From Desulfobacter hydrogenophilus (GTDB lineage: Bacteria > Desulfobacterota > Desulfobacteria > Desulfobacterales > Desulfobacteraceae), in the NCBI RefSeq assembly GCF_004319545.1, contig NZ_CP036313.1, forward strand, positions 1,189,501 to 1,253,500: 64,000 nucleotides of DNA, in the 5' to 3' direction. How positions within the stretch are numbered: position 1 is the first letter of the stretch; every line of letters begins with the position of its first letter. Positions 40,037 through 48,790 of this stretch are shown in pieces. Both the position numbers and the translations under genes were made by a program. The notes under the pieces were generated by a model. That model saw only the letters and a program-made list of their open reading frames with translations, was not told the DNA's origin and ran no database searches.

Positions 40037-42051
40037 ATCGGGTAGCCGGGGGTTTTTCTCCCCCCCAGCCCCCACACCACCCCACAAGCGGGTCCGCATA
40101 GGGCGGTTCACCAAGTTTACCGGGCCGTAGCCGGGTAATGAATTTTCACCCACTGATCTTTGACAGATATTAATCCTTGTTCAGACAGCCATTTATTGGT
40201 CATACCGGCTTGTGTTGCTCTGGTTCTGGACATATGCCATGGCCCTCTTCGGCTAAGTGATGTCGAAATGGCCTCTCTTTTGTAAGTACCCAATTTGAGA
40301 AGATTTCGGATTTTGGTACGGGTATACCGCCATTGTTTCCAGTAGCACATCCGCATCCGTCGGCGGAGCCATTCATCTATTCCCGGAATAGGTCGGTAGT
40401 ATTCCGATATCCCGTAATAATTCATCCAGCCCCGGATATATTCCGCTAACTTCTTGTATCGGTACTCCATGGAGACAAACCAACTTCTTCCGGTAAACAG
40501 GCGTAACCGCCGCTTAAATTCCAGAAAGGATTTATCACTCCACCTGATTTTGCCGTTTATAAACACAAAACCAAGAAAGCCGCACTCTTCCACTGGTGCT
40601 ACTTTGCTTTTCTTCTCATTGACTTTGAGCCGAAGCTTCTGTTCAAGAAACCTTCGGATACTTGCCATCACCCTATTCCCGGCACTCAGACTCTTCACCA
40701 TAATGATGAAATCATCTGCATACCGGACAAAATGGTGACCGCGCCTTTCCAGTTCCTTGTCAAGATCATCAAGAAGGATATTAGCGAGCAACGGTGAAAG
40801 TGGACCGCCCTGGGGAACACCGGTTGGTGTCGCCTGGAGACGGTCTTTGACCATAACGCCAGCCCTGAGATATTTACCGATAAGCTTGAGAACACGCTTA
40901 TCTTTTATCCGGCGGGATACTCTAACCATAAGGACATCGTGATTCACTTTATCGAAAAATTTCGACAAATCGGTATCAACGGCTACAGTACAGCCCTGTC
41001 CTATGTATTGTTTTACCTGCCGGACCCCATTATGGGCTGACCGTCCAGGCCTGAAGCCGCAACTTGACTCCGAAAACAGCGGGTCAAATATTAACCCTAA
41101 GACCTGTGCTATCGCTTGCTGGATAATTCGATCCAGCACTATGGGAATACCAAGAGGACGTTTACTGCCGTCCGGTTTCGGTATTTCCACCCTGAGAACA
41201 GGAGAAGGAACATATGTCCCTTCAAATAAGTCTAAACGTATCTGCGGCCATAACTCACGGAAGGTTCCCGGGAATTGTTCGACAGTTACACCGTCGATTC
41301 CGCAAGCACCTTTGTTAGCACGCACCTGTTTCCAGGCCTGATGGATATTTTCTGTCGAAAGAATACGTTCCAGTAGTTGATCATTTGAAAATGGTTCTTT
41401 CATGACGCGCCTGTACACTACTCCTCCATTCGGATTCATTGTACGCACAAAGCTCATGAACACCTCCTTTTCTCTTAATGTTCGGTCCTTCACCCTGTCC
41501 GGGACATTACTCCCGGCGTTGGCTACTATGACGTCTGCTGACTTCTGTCCCGTCACTCTACCGGTTACCCGGCAAGGCGCAGTAAAGATTCCTCTTTGCA
41601 TGTGTTGCCTATTATTCGTATCTCACCTCCGTCGACAACAGCCGGAGGTGCCTGGACCTTGGTATCCCGGTAAGGTCCGTGCCGGGGATTATTGCAAAGG
41701 GATCCACCGCATGCAGGACAGATCTCCCCGGATAAGAACGTGAACTGTCACTACACAACCGCAGCATTTACCCTGTCTCCTGAATCCTGGGCTTCGACAT
41801 GTTGTGCTGGCTTACCCGGAGACCAGGCCTTATATGCTGTTTCTGTTCGTCGGCTCATAGTTTTGCACTCCAACTTCCTTCAGACGGTCCCTCGCGGTTC
41901 CGCCCTTGTTTTCGGCTAATACTTCTGTTAATGCTGTATGCATCAACAGGATTCACGTATAGGGGACTTGCACCCCATAAGTTCACGCCCGTGCCGGGCG
42001 TACACAAACGGGTCAACACGGACTCGCCAAGGCTCGCCGGTTACCCTACAC
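40037..42051 (-). mobile_element. Group II intron, antisense to its neighbours
   Basis: On the minus strand the element starts GTGTAGGG at 42051 and ends ...GGCTACCCGAT at 40037. Near the 3' end, a domain V-like hairpin (about 40077-40109) reads ACCGCCC...GGGTGGT with a CGC triad, followed by a G/C-rich domain VI. The maturase gene ends just before domain V. The exon before the 5' end is ATCTAAC; an EBS1-like GTTGGA at 41869-41874 (read on the minus strand) could pair with TCTAAC. Both ends look complete, so the element may be active. Class was not assigned. Being antisense, it cannot be spliced from a kinase-HEPN transcript. Confidence 0.8.
40117..41457 (-). CDS. ltrA: Group II intron reverse transcriptase/maturase (LtrA-like)
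   Basis: 446 residues from the ATG at 41457, preceded by AAGGAGGTG; longer frames have no such site. RT motifs are clear: IPKPDGSKRPLGIP, DRIIQQAIAQVL, CGFRPGRSAHNGV, VDTDLSKFFDKVNHD, the GVPQGGPLSPLLANI block and the catalytic YADD in VRYADDFII. The maturase X domain (GIIM) has YIRGWMNYYGISE. No HNH endonuclease domain follows. It promotes splicing and retrohoming of its own intron. No frameshift was seen. Confidence 0.95.
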   Translation of the reverse strand: MSFVRTMNPNGGVVYRRVMKEPFSNDQLLERILSTENIHQAWKQVRANKGACGIDGVTVEQFPGTFRELWPQIRLDLFEGTYVPSPVLRVEIPKPDGSKRPLGIPIVLDRIIQQAIAQVLGLIFDPLFSESSCGFRPGRSAHNGVRQVKQYIGQGCTVAVDTDLSKFFDKVNHDVLMVRVSRRIKDKRVLKLIGKYLRAGVMVKDRLQATPTGVPQGGPLSPLLANILLDDLDKELERRGHHFVRYADDFIIMVKSLSAGNRVMASIRRFLEQKLRLKVNEKKSKVAPVEECGFLGFVFINGKIRWSDKSFLEFKRRLRLFTGRSWFVSMEYRYKKLAEYIRGWMNYYGISEYYRPIPGIDEWLRRRMRMCYWKQWRYTRTKIRNLLKLGTYKREAISTSLSRRGPWHMSRTRATQAGMTNKWLSEQGLISVKDQWVKIHYPATAR

Positions 42052-42084
42052 GTTAGATTTCAAAAATATAAAAGGCACGCTGAT

Positions 42085-43125
42085 ATGGTTCACTTTAAAA
42101 ATTGTCTCACTGTAATAAGATTAGATATCCATTCAAACAAACCAATAATTTTGAATTATGGCGGCACAAATGACATTTCGGTAGAAATCCGTACTCCGAA
42201 TAAAGAAGAACGAGAGATAGGGCACAAAACTTTTAATGCAATGTGCGACACTTTTGGGTCATTTCCACCAACCCCGAGATCGCTACCTGTATTCGAAGCG
42301 ATCGCAGCGGGCAAATTACCACCTGAAAATGGTCAGGCGAAAACCGTGGAAGACATGACCCGCACGAGTGGTCACCATGTATCCCTTGACCACTATCCGA
42401 ACCCTTTTTCGGGTTTCATCGATAAAACAGCAAATGAGTTATCCAAGTACCCTAAAAAAGCCATAAAAATTCTTCGGTGGCGACATGCCCAGCAGGGGCC
42501 TCCCTCTCCCATTTCACCGAGAGGGACCTATTTCTCATTCGACAAAAAAAATTGGTTCAAAGTACCTGATCGTACCCATGTGCAAGTTGTCACACCCCCA
42601 TCCTCAATTTTAAGAACCGAACAAGTAAATGAGAATGAACTTTTCAATCTCACAAAAGAAGAAGCAGACGAACCATTAGCTCATGAACTATACAGGGAAG
42701 CAAAAGAGTTAAAATTCAACAACCCAAGAAGCTGTTTAATTCTTGCTATTTCATCACTTGAAATCGGGGTAAAAGAATGCATTCATCGGCTAATTCCGGA
42801 CAGTGAATGGCTTGTGAAAAACTTGCCAACACCACCAATTATTCGAATATTGAAAGACTATTTCCCACTACTTCCTTGTAAAAATACATTTTTAGGGAAA
42901 GTCCATCCCCCTCCAAAAAAACTTTTGGATACGATAAAAAAAGGTATTTCAATTAGGAATGAACTCACCCACAAAGGGACAGGGACTCCAAAGACTGAAA
43001 CCTTAGACGAAGTCCTTGATGCTGTTTATGAAATTTTGTGGCTATGTGATTTCTATTGTGGCTTTGAATGGGCAAAGAACCATATCAGCAGTAACACACT
43101 AAAATTATTGGAAAATAGTCAATAA
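42085..43125 (+). CDS. HEPN-motif protein, probable integron cassette gene
   Basis: 346 residues from the ATG at 42085 (AAAGG upstream); a longer frame begins inside the intron and is not used. Residues 1-200 match nothing I know. The C-terminal part (about 215-340) is alpha-helical with NPRSCLILAISSLEIGVKE and the motif RNELTH (R291-x4-H296), as in HEPN RNases and related defence or toxin proteins. The frame is bounded by GTTAGAT at 42052 and an attC-like site 16 bp after the stop, as a gene cassette would be. Partnership with the kinase is suggested by order only. HEPN recognition is by motif and helix pattern. Confidence 0.7.
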   Translation: MVHFKNCLTVIRLDIHSNKPIILNYGGTNDISVEIRTPNKEEREIGHKTFNAMCDTFGSFPPTPRSLPVFEAIAAGKLPPENGQAKTVEDMTRTSGHHVSLDHYPNPFSGFIDKTANELSKYPKKAIKILRWRHAQQGPPSPISPRGTYFSFDKKNWFKVPDRTHVQVVTPPSSILRTEQVNENELFNLTKEEADEPLAHELYREAKELKFNNPRSCLILAISSLEIGVKECIHRLIPDSEWLVKNLPTPPIIRILKDYFPLLPCKNTFLGKVHPPPKKLLDTIKKGISIRNELTHKGTGTPKTETLDEVLDAVYEILWLCDFYCGFEWAKNHISSNTLKLLENSQ

Positions 43126-43141
43126 TAGAACGAAAAAAGAA

Positions 43142-43200
43142 ATCTAACGCCGCAATTCAGCGGACGCAAAAAGCCGCGCCGCTGAATTGCGGCGTTGACT
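43142..43200 (+). other. attC-like integron recombination site
   Basis: R'' box ATCTAAC (43142-43148) and R' box GTTGACT (43194-43200) flank a hairpin of 18 perfect base pairs (43146-43163 with 43179-43196; AACGCCGCAATTCAGCGG). Inside, a single unpaired A precedes CGC...GCG, the extrahelical base layout of known attC sites such as that of aadA. R'' is the exact complement of GTTAGAT at the left edge of the cassette (42052), as expected for a circularised cassette. R' deviates from GTTRRRY at one base. Confidence 0.6.
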
Positions 43201-43372
43201 ATGTCTATTATCAGCCACTCAAAGCCTGTATCGAAGGGGCGTTGACTACTTCTGTTATTGATGATGTCAGATTCAAATCTTATTAACGTATAAAGTGAGC
43301 CAGGCTGAATTATTCCGAACCGCTACAATTACAAGGTGTACGCAAATTTTCAGGTTTTCGGTCAAACACGAT

Positions 43373-44581
43373 TTAAATTACGAACACCTTGTTGGGTACT
43401 GTGCTCAGAAATCGGCTGCCGGTTTCCGTTATCTGGATTACGCTTTCTATGCCTGCGGCGAACCGGTCTTTAAAAATAAATTTCGGCTCCACGGCAAACA
43501 CCATTCCCGGTTCAAGCATTGTGCTTCGTCCCTTTGAAATGATGGGGTCCTCCACCAGTTCAACACCAATGCCATGTCCTAAAAATTTGGCTTTTAATTC
43601 GGAAAGGCCTAAAAATTGTTCCCTATATCCCAGCTTGTCCGCCATGGTCACGGATAGCTGAAAAATCGTTTTCATGGCAACACCAGGCTTCATGGCATCC
43701 TTGACATGGAAAAGAATGTCAATGGCTGCCTGGCTTGCGGCATCTGCCTGGCTGTCCATTTTTCCTGCCACAAACATCCGGGATTCATCCATGTGATAGC
43801 CAAAGGCCATGGTGCCCAGATCAATGAGTACGGGATCATTTTTTTCAATCACACGGGTGCCTGCACCAAAGGGATAGGCCGTGTACATACCTGTGCCGCA
43901 TACCGGAGAATCAAGTGCCCCTGACTGCCCCCCGCTTTCACCGCCCATGATATGGAAGTTAAACCCAACGGATCTGTAATGGCGAGTCTGAAGGCGGCCC
44001 GAGTGGCCCTGGGTTCTGGCAAAGGCCTCAATGCGGCCTGCCAGGTCCGTTTCCCGGATGCCGGGTTCAAGATTCTCGGCAATAAAGTCAAACACCCGGC
44101 TGGATATTTTTGCCACATCCTGCATAATGCCAATCTCATATGCTGATTTTTTTGCCCGGCAGGACATGATCAACGGGGTGGCATCCTGCCAGGTACAACC
44201 AAAAAACAACGATTGATAAAATCTAAAATCCCTCACCGGAACAAGGTCAAAGGCGATGCCCATGGTTTTTGCAAAACACCCGTGACTGTCCTTGATGATC
44301 TGGGGAATTTCCGTGACGGAATGAACCGGGATAATATGGGTCAGCGGGCTTTCGGCAACCGCTCTGGGAAGGTATCTTTTTACGAATAAAAGAGGTTCAT
44401 GTTCCAGGGTCACATATAGCCAGGCATCCTGGGCCGAGCCGCTGAAGTAGTAATAATCCGGCCTGTGGGTCAAAAATACGCCGTCCACGCCGGCCTGGGT
44501 CATCTTTTCTTTCAGGGTCTGTATCCGTTGGCTGATTTCTGTTTCAGGGGTCAAATCCAGAGGCAAAAGTGTGTCTATCAT
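43373..44581 (-). CDS. M24 family aminopeptidase (Xaa-Pro dipeptidase-like)
   Basis: 402 residues. The N-terminal creatinase-like domain (1-165) has VDGVFLTHRPDYYYFSGSAQD. The M24 catalytic domain shows metal ligands in VLIDLGTMAFGYHMDESRMF (Asp pair), FLGHGIGVELVEDP (His) and a Glu in EPGMVFAVEPKFIF. It likely cleaves X-Pro dipeptides or related substrates. Single gene, converging on the cassette region. Confidence 0.9.
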   Translation of the reverse strand: MIDTLLPLDLTPETEISQRIQTLKEKMTQAGVDGVFLTHRPDYYYFSGSAQDAWLYVTLEHEPLLFVKRYLPRAVAESPLTHIIPVHSVTEIPQIIKDSHGCFAKTMGIAFDLVPVRDFRFYQSLFFGCTWQDATPLIMSCRAKKSAYEIGIMQDVAKISSRVFDFIAENLEPGIRETDLAGRIEAFARTQGHSGRLQTRHYRSVGFNFHIMGGESGGQSGALDSPVCGTGMYTAYPFGAGTRVIEKNDPVLIDLGTMAFGYHMDESRMFVAGKMDSQADAASQAAIDILFHVKDAMKPGVAMKTIFQLSVTMADKLGYREQFLGLSELKAKFLGHGIGVELVEDPIISKGRSTMLEPGMVFAVEPKFIFKDRFAAGIESVIQITETGSRFLSTVPNKVFVI

Positions 44582-44789
44582 TTTTTCTCACAATTTTTTT
44601 GTTCATTGACAGTTACGGAACTCATTTACTTTATCAACATATTTGAAATTTTCAAAGGGTTTGGATAAAGGTTCACTTACCGATTGCCGGAACCGCTACT
44701 TTGGTGGTTTTTCTTTTTTATATTTGACATCCGGTAATTTTATATTAAGTTCAAATTAATTTTTTTTTTTAACTTTCAGGAGAAAAAAC

Positions 44790-45320
44790 ATGGCAGATTT
44801 GACAGCAGTGATGGAAACCTCAAAAGGCACCATTAACATTACGCTTTTTGCAGACAAGACCCCGTATACCGTGGGGAATTTTGTAAACCTTGCCAAACGC
44901 GAATATTATAACGGTTTAACCTTTCACCGTGTAATTTCGGATTTCATGATCCAGGGCGGATGTCCTTACGGTAATGGTATGGGTGACCCGGGCTATAAAT
45001 TTGAAGATGAATTCAAAAAAGATCTTAAACATGACAAGCCCGGCATCCTGTCAATGGCCAATGCCGGTCCCGGGACAAACGGCAGCCAGTTTTTTATTAC
45101 CCATGTGCCCACGCCCCATCTCGACGGTATGCACACGGTATTCGGCGCAGTTGTCAGCCAGGCAGATCTGGACGTAGTCAACAGTATTGCCCAGGGAGAT
45201 ACCATTGAAAGTATCACCATCAAAGGCAATGTGGGTTCTGTGTTCAAAAAGATTAAATCTAAACTGGATGAGTGGAATAAAACCCTGAATAAATCCTTTC
45301 CCAAGCTTCCCAAAGCTTAA
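44790..45320 (+). CDS. Cyclophilin-type peptidyl-prolyl isomerase
   Basis: 176 residues, cytoplasmic (no signal peptide). Active-site blocks are [35 protein letters not shown] and HTVFGAVV, with the catalytic Arg in FHRV. It catalyses cis-trans isomerisation of proline peptide bonds. A ribosome site TTCAGGAG precedes the ATG. Family 2 repeat and a terminator follow. Confidence 0.95.
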   Translation: MADLTAVMETSKGTINITLFADKTPYTVGNFVNLAKREYYNGLTFHRVISDFMIQGGCPYGNGMGDPGYKFEDEFKKDLKHDKPGILSMANAGPGTNGSQFFITHVPTPHLDGMHTVFGAVVSQADLDVVNSIAQGDTIESITIKGNVGSVFKKIKSKLDEWNKTLNKSFPKLPKA

Positions 45321-45322
45321 TT

Positions 45323-45488
45323 AAGGCTTGGAATCAGATTAAAATCGTCCAAATATGACTTAGGATTTTAAGTCGTATTCAAGGCGCGTTACTGGAAGCA
45401 TATTCGAAATATGTGTCCAGTGACGCAACGCGGAAGACGGCTTAAAAGGCAAGTTATATGGACGGTTTTATTTTGATTGCGAGCCTAA
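45323..45488 (+). repeat. Palindromic repeat family 2, copy in plus orientation
   Basis: Imperfect terminal inverted repeats: left end AAGGCTTGGAATCAGATTAA, right end whose complement reads AGGCTCGCAATCAAAATAAA. A nested pair (CAAGGCGCGTTACTGG and CCAGTGACGCAACGCGG) lies inside. The element at 57924-58094 is the same sequence inverted, with about 90% similarity by eye. It starts 3 bp after the cyclophilin stop. Confidence 0.8.
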
Positions 45489-45497
45489 CGTTTAAAC

Positions 45498-45541
45498 AAA
45501 AAGACCTTTTGTCGTTTGATCATGCGGCAAAAGGTCTTTTT
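45498..45541. terminator. Bidirectional terminator between cyclophilin and the DUF gene
   Basis: AAAAGACCTTTTG (45499-45511) and CAAAAGGTCTTTT (45528-45540) form a perfect 13-bp stem with flanking A and T runs, serving both convergent genes. Confidence 0.8.
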
Positions 45542-45578
45542 ATTTTGGGTTCAGCAGTTTTGTCTGTAGCGTCGGTTA

Positions 45579-45962
45579 TCAGTCCAGGTCAATGTACAAA
45601 GGAATAAGATGAAGGGAAGCGGAATTTTCTTCGGTATCTCCTAAACGCCAGCTTTTCGCCGGAATTCCGGCTTCTTTGATTTTTTCAATCATGCCTTTGA
45701 TATTGATCAGGGGGTGCCGGGTGAATACATTGGGCAGTCCGTATGTCAGGCTGCACACCAGGCATTTGTCCGGCCGCCGCAGCAGATTAAAGGCAAGGAC
45801 GATACGGCTGCCGGAAATACTGATAGGCTCCAGCCTGATGTCATAGGCGCCTTCTGAGGCATCACCATACAGTGCATCAAAAAACTGATCACTTCTTTCA
45901 GGTGGCAACAGCTCATCTAAAAATTCTTGGGTGAGTACGCTGTCAAAATCTTTTTGAACCAT
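45579..45962 (-). CDS. Conserved protein of unknown function, Desulfobacterales type
   Basis: 127 residues, no signal peptide or membrane segment. The sequence (FLDELLPPERSDQFFDALYG, DIRLEPISISGSRIVLAFNL, CLVCSLTYGLPNVFTRHPL) recalls a small family found in sulfate-reducing bacteria, sometimes given misleading names in databases. A CLVC pair is the only cysteine motif. Function unknown. Convergent with the cyclophilin gene. Confidence 0.7.
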   Translation of the reverse strand: MVQKDFDSVLTQEFLDELLPPERSDQFFDALYGDASEGAYDIRLEPISISGSRIVLAFNLLRRPDKCLVCSLTYGLPNVFTRHPLINIKGMIEKIKEAGIPAKSWRLGDTEENSASLHLIPLYIDLD

Positions 45963-46289
45963 GTTTTCTTTATCCTTTTTTATGGCCGGTATATTCTTTC
46001 GATCAAATTTCTTTTCTATTCTTTCTATACCGGAAAATCAAGGTATAAAGCAGGGAATCCAGGGGAATTGCATGTAATCTGCCCGCAGTTTGATGCCAAT
46101 TTCAACGGATCATACGGATTATAAAGTCCCCTGTATTAAATTTAAAATGTTACAGCTTAACCATTTGATCTTGCGCCGGTATCTGGTACAATAAAAATTT
46201 AAAAAGAGAAGGGGGCTCCGTAACGGGTGTCCATTCGTAAAGAACATCTATATTCTGTTCACTGCCAGTCATAAAAATGGAATAATTAA
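45963..46289. other. Intergenic region upstream of nqrA
   Basis: 327 bp between a minus-strand gene and nqrA. An 8-bp dyad CCGGTATA (45986-45993) / TATACCGG (46026-46033) may be a regulatory site or weak hairpin. The nqr promoter should lie here; no clear -35/-10 pair or SD for nqrA was found. Confidence 0.45.
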
Positions 46290-47630
46290 ATGAAAATATT
46301 AAAAATTTCCCGGGGGTTTGACCTGAATGTGGCTGAACAGCCCGATCTGAACTGTGCTCAACTGGCCCTGCCGTCCAGTTTGGGGTGCTGTGCCGGGGAC
46401 ATACCGCATATTCGGCCAAAATTGCTGGTTAAAGAGGGGCAGCGCGTTAAAACCGGCGACGCCCTGTTTACGGATAAGCGGGATACAACCATACAATATG
46501 TCTCTCCGGGAACCGGTCAGGTGGAAAAAGTTATTTACGGGCACCGGCGGCGTCTGATGGAGGTTGTGATCGCAACTGAGTCCGAAGATGAGTATGTTGA
46601 ATATGATCCGGTTGATTTGGACGGCATCATCGATATGCCCCGGGATGCGCTTGTGACGGTCCTCAAAAAAGGCGGCCTGTGGCAGGGCCTTCGTCAGTTT
46701 CCGGCCCTGGATTTCGCCGATCCGGATCATTCCCCTGCCTTGATTATTGTGGTCATGGACGGAAATGACATTTTTTCGCCGCGTCCGGGCATCATCCTTA
46801 AAGATAACATTACTGCCTTTGAGGCGGGCATGGCGGTTTTGCGCAGATTTTCAAATCGGTTGGCCGTGGTTTGTCGGAAAAGCAGCCTGGAAGGTATCCG
46901 GGAGCAGAGCAGTTCAGTGGCGGACCAGATCACCCATGCCGCCCCGGACATCTATCCTGCCTGGCTCCCCGGTGCCGTGCTCTATCAAATCAAGCAACAG
47001 GCGGCGGAGAACAGCACCTGGTATATCCGCCTGGATCACCTGGTCATGATGGGGCGTTTTTTACTTTCCGGCCGATATCCGGTTGAAAAAATCGTCACCA
47101 TTACCCGGCCCGGGGAACAGCACCCCCATATGCGGGTCCGCCAAGGCATGCCGTTGTCTGCCCTGATCGGGGCAATGCCTGGGAATAGTATTGTCACCAC
47201 AGGACGGTTCAACGGCCGGGTTTTGGAAAAGGATGCCCATATCGGTTTTTTTGAAAACACGGTTAATATCATTGAAACCGGGCCGGAGGAGGAGATGTTT
47301 GGTTTTGCCCGGCCCGGCCTTGACAAGCCCACACTCTCGTCCACATTCCTGTCTTCCCTATTCAGGCGTCCGGCAAACATGGACTGCACCCTTCACGGTG
47401 AGACGCGGGCTTGTATCAACTGCTCCTATTGCGAACGAATCTGTCCCAATGACCTTATGCCCTCCTTTATCATGAAGGCGCTGCATGCGGGTGAACTTGA
47501 AGACGCATTGGCGCTTGGGCTAATGGATTGCTGCAGGTGCGGGCTGTGCTCATTTGCCTGCCCTTCCAAAATTGAACTGACCCGGATCCTTTCGGACGCC
47601 ATGGACGCCTATTACAAGGACAAACAATGA
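46290..47630 (+). CDS. nqrA: Na+-translocating NADH:quinone reductase subunit A, with two added 4Fe-4S motifs
   Basis: 446 residues. It starts KISRGFDLNVAEQPD, as NqrA proteins do, and contains the family's HIRPKLLVKEGQRVKTGDAL and VSPGTGQVEKV. NqrA normally has no iron-sulfur cluster, but the C-terminal 75 residues hold two complete motifs: C375-x2-C378-x2-C381-x3-C385-P and C414-x2-C417-x2-C420-x3-C424-P, as in the homologous RnfC. It is the first gene of the nqr operon, with the nqrB start overlapping its stop (ATGA). Electron input other than NADH is possible. Confidence 0.9.
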   Translation: MKILKISRGFDLNVAEQPDLNCAQLALPSSLGCCAGDIPHIRPKLLVKEGQRVKTGDALFTDKRDTTIQYVSPGTGQVEKVIYGHRRRLMEVVIATESEDEYVEYDPVDLDGIIDMPRDALVTVLKKGGLWQGLRQFPALDFADPDHSPALIIVVMDGNDIFSPRPGIILKDNITAFEAGMAVLRRFSNRLAVVCRKSSLEGIREQSSSVADQITHAAPDIYPAWLPGAVLYQIKQQAAENSTWYIRLDHLVMMGRFLLSGRYPVEKIVTITRPGEQHPHMRVRQGMPLSALIGAMPGNSIVTTGRFNGRVLEKDAHIGFFENTVNIIETGPEEEMFGFARPGLDKPTLSSTFLSSLFRRPANMDCTLHGETRACINCSYCERICPNDLMPSFIMKALHAGELEDALALGLMDCCRCGLCSFACPSKIELTRILSDAMDAYYKDKQ

Positions 47631-48790
47631 AGAATCCTTTAAAAAAAATTTTTGATGATACAAAGCCCTTTTTTACCGGGGACGGTAAGTATAAAAAGTA
47701 TGAACCTATCTGGGATGCAACAAAAACATTTTTCTTTCTGCCTTCACAGAAGAATAGTTTCATGCCCTTTGTCCGGGATCACCTGGATCTGAAACGTTAC
47801 ATGAGCATCGTGGTTCTATCGCTTTTGCCGGTAACCTTTTTCGGGATATACAACACCGGATATCAGGCCGGTATCGGGGCCGGGGAATCCTGGCCAGTGA
47901 CCCAATGCTTTCTTGTCGGCGCCTGTTATGTGCTACCCATAATCATAGTATCCTATGCGGTGGGGTTTGCCTGGGAGTTCCTTTTTGCCGTAATACGGGG
48001 TCATAATATATCCGAAGGGTTCCTTGTTACAGGACTGCTCTTTCCCTTGACCCTGCCCCCCACCATTCCTTTGTGGCAGGTGGCCCTTGGCATCTCCTTC
48101 GGGGTAATCATCGGCAAGGAGGTTTTTGGGGGAACGGGCCGCAATATCCTGAATCCGGCACTGACCGGACGGGCCTTTTTGTTTTTCTCTTATCCGGTCT
48201 CCATGTCCGGGGATGTCTGGGTGGCGGGAAAACATCTGGTGGACGGCGTAACCGGGGCCACAGCGCTTTCCGTGACCGGTGCCGGGGGACAGTCCATTAC
48301 CGCAGCCCTTGGTGATGCAGGATATTCCCTGGGGCAGCTTTTCACAGGCTTTGTGCCGGGCAGTGTGGGAGAAACTTCGGCGCTCTGCTGTCTGTTCGGT
48401 GCCGCCATTCTCATGGTGACCCGCATTGCCAATTACAGGGTCATTATCGGCGGCATTGCAGGGCTTGTCATCACAAGTGTTATTGTCTACCTGATCCCAG
48501 GAGGCCAGGAGTCCTGGTCCAATGCCGGTCCCCTTTACCATTTGTGTGCCGGCGGCTTTTTGTTCGGCATCTCCTTTATGGCCACGGATCCGGTCTCTGC
48601 GCCGGGTACCAACCCGGGCCGCTGGATTTTCGGAGCAGCCATTGGGTTTTTAACCGTGATCATCCGGGTGGGCAATCCCGCGTTCATGGAGGGGGTGATG
48701 CTGGCCATTCTGTTTATGAACGTGTTTGCGCCTTTGCTGGACCACCTGGTACTCAAGTATAAATCATCAAAAAGGATTCCCAATGTTTGA
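47627..48790 (+). CDS. nqrB: Na+-NQR subunit B
   Basis: 387 residues with about nine transmembrane helices. The covalent FMN site is in GVTGATALSVTG, the (S/T)GAT motif with a threonine acceptor. Other conserved blocks are FGGTGRNILNPALTGRAFLFFSYP and SFMATDPVSAPGTNPGRWIFG. It is the main Na+-conducting, quinone-side subunit. The nqrC start overlaps its end by 8 bp. Confidence 0.94.
   Translation: MKNPLKKIFDDTKPFFTGDGKYKKYEPIWDATKTFFFLPSQKNSFMPFVRDHLDLKRYMSIVVLSLLPVTFFGIYNTGYQAGIGAGESWPVTQCFLVGACYVLPIIIVSYAVGFAWEFLFAVIRGHNISEGFLVTGLLFPLTLPPTIPLWQVALGISFGVIIGKEVFGGTGRNILNPALTGRAFLFFSYPVSMSGDVWVAGKHLVDGVTGATALSVTGAGGQSITAALGDAGYSLGQLFTGFVPGSVGETSALCCLFGAAILMVTRIANYRVIIGGIAGLVITSVIVYLIPGGQESWSNAGPLYHLCAGGFLFGISFMATDPVSAPGTNPGRWIFGAAIGFLTVIIRVGNPAFMEGVMLAILFMNVFAPLLDHLVLKYKSSKRIPNV

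Noticed and set aside
40037..42051. Assignment of the intron as a IIC-attC intron
   Set aside because: No attC hairpin lies in the 5' exon next to the insertion and the kinase side has no attC stem; the match is limited to the core heptamer, so the class was left open.
43194..43250. Second GTTGACTA at about 43240 as another cassette junction
   Set aside because: Only 46 bp from the first and without hairpin or gene; may be a small duplication.
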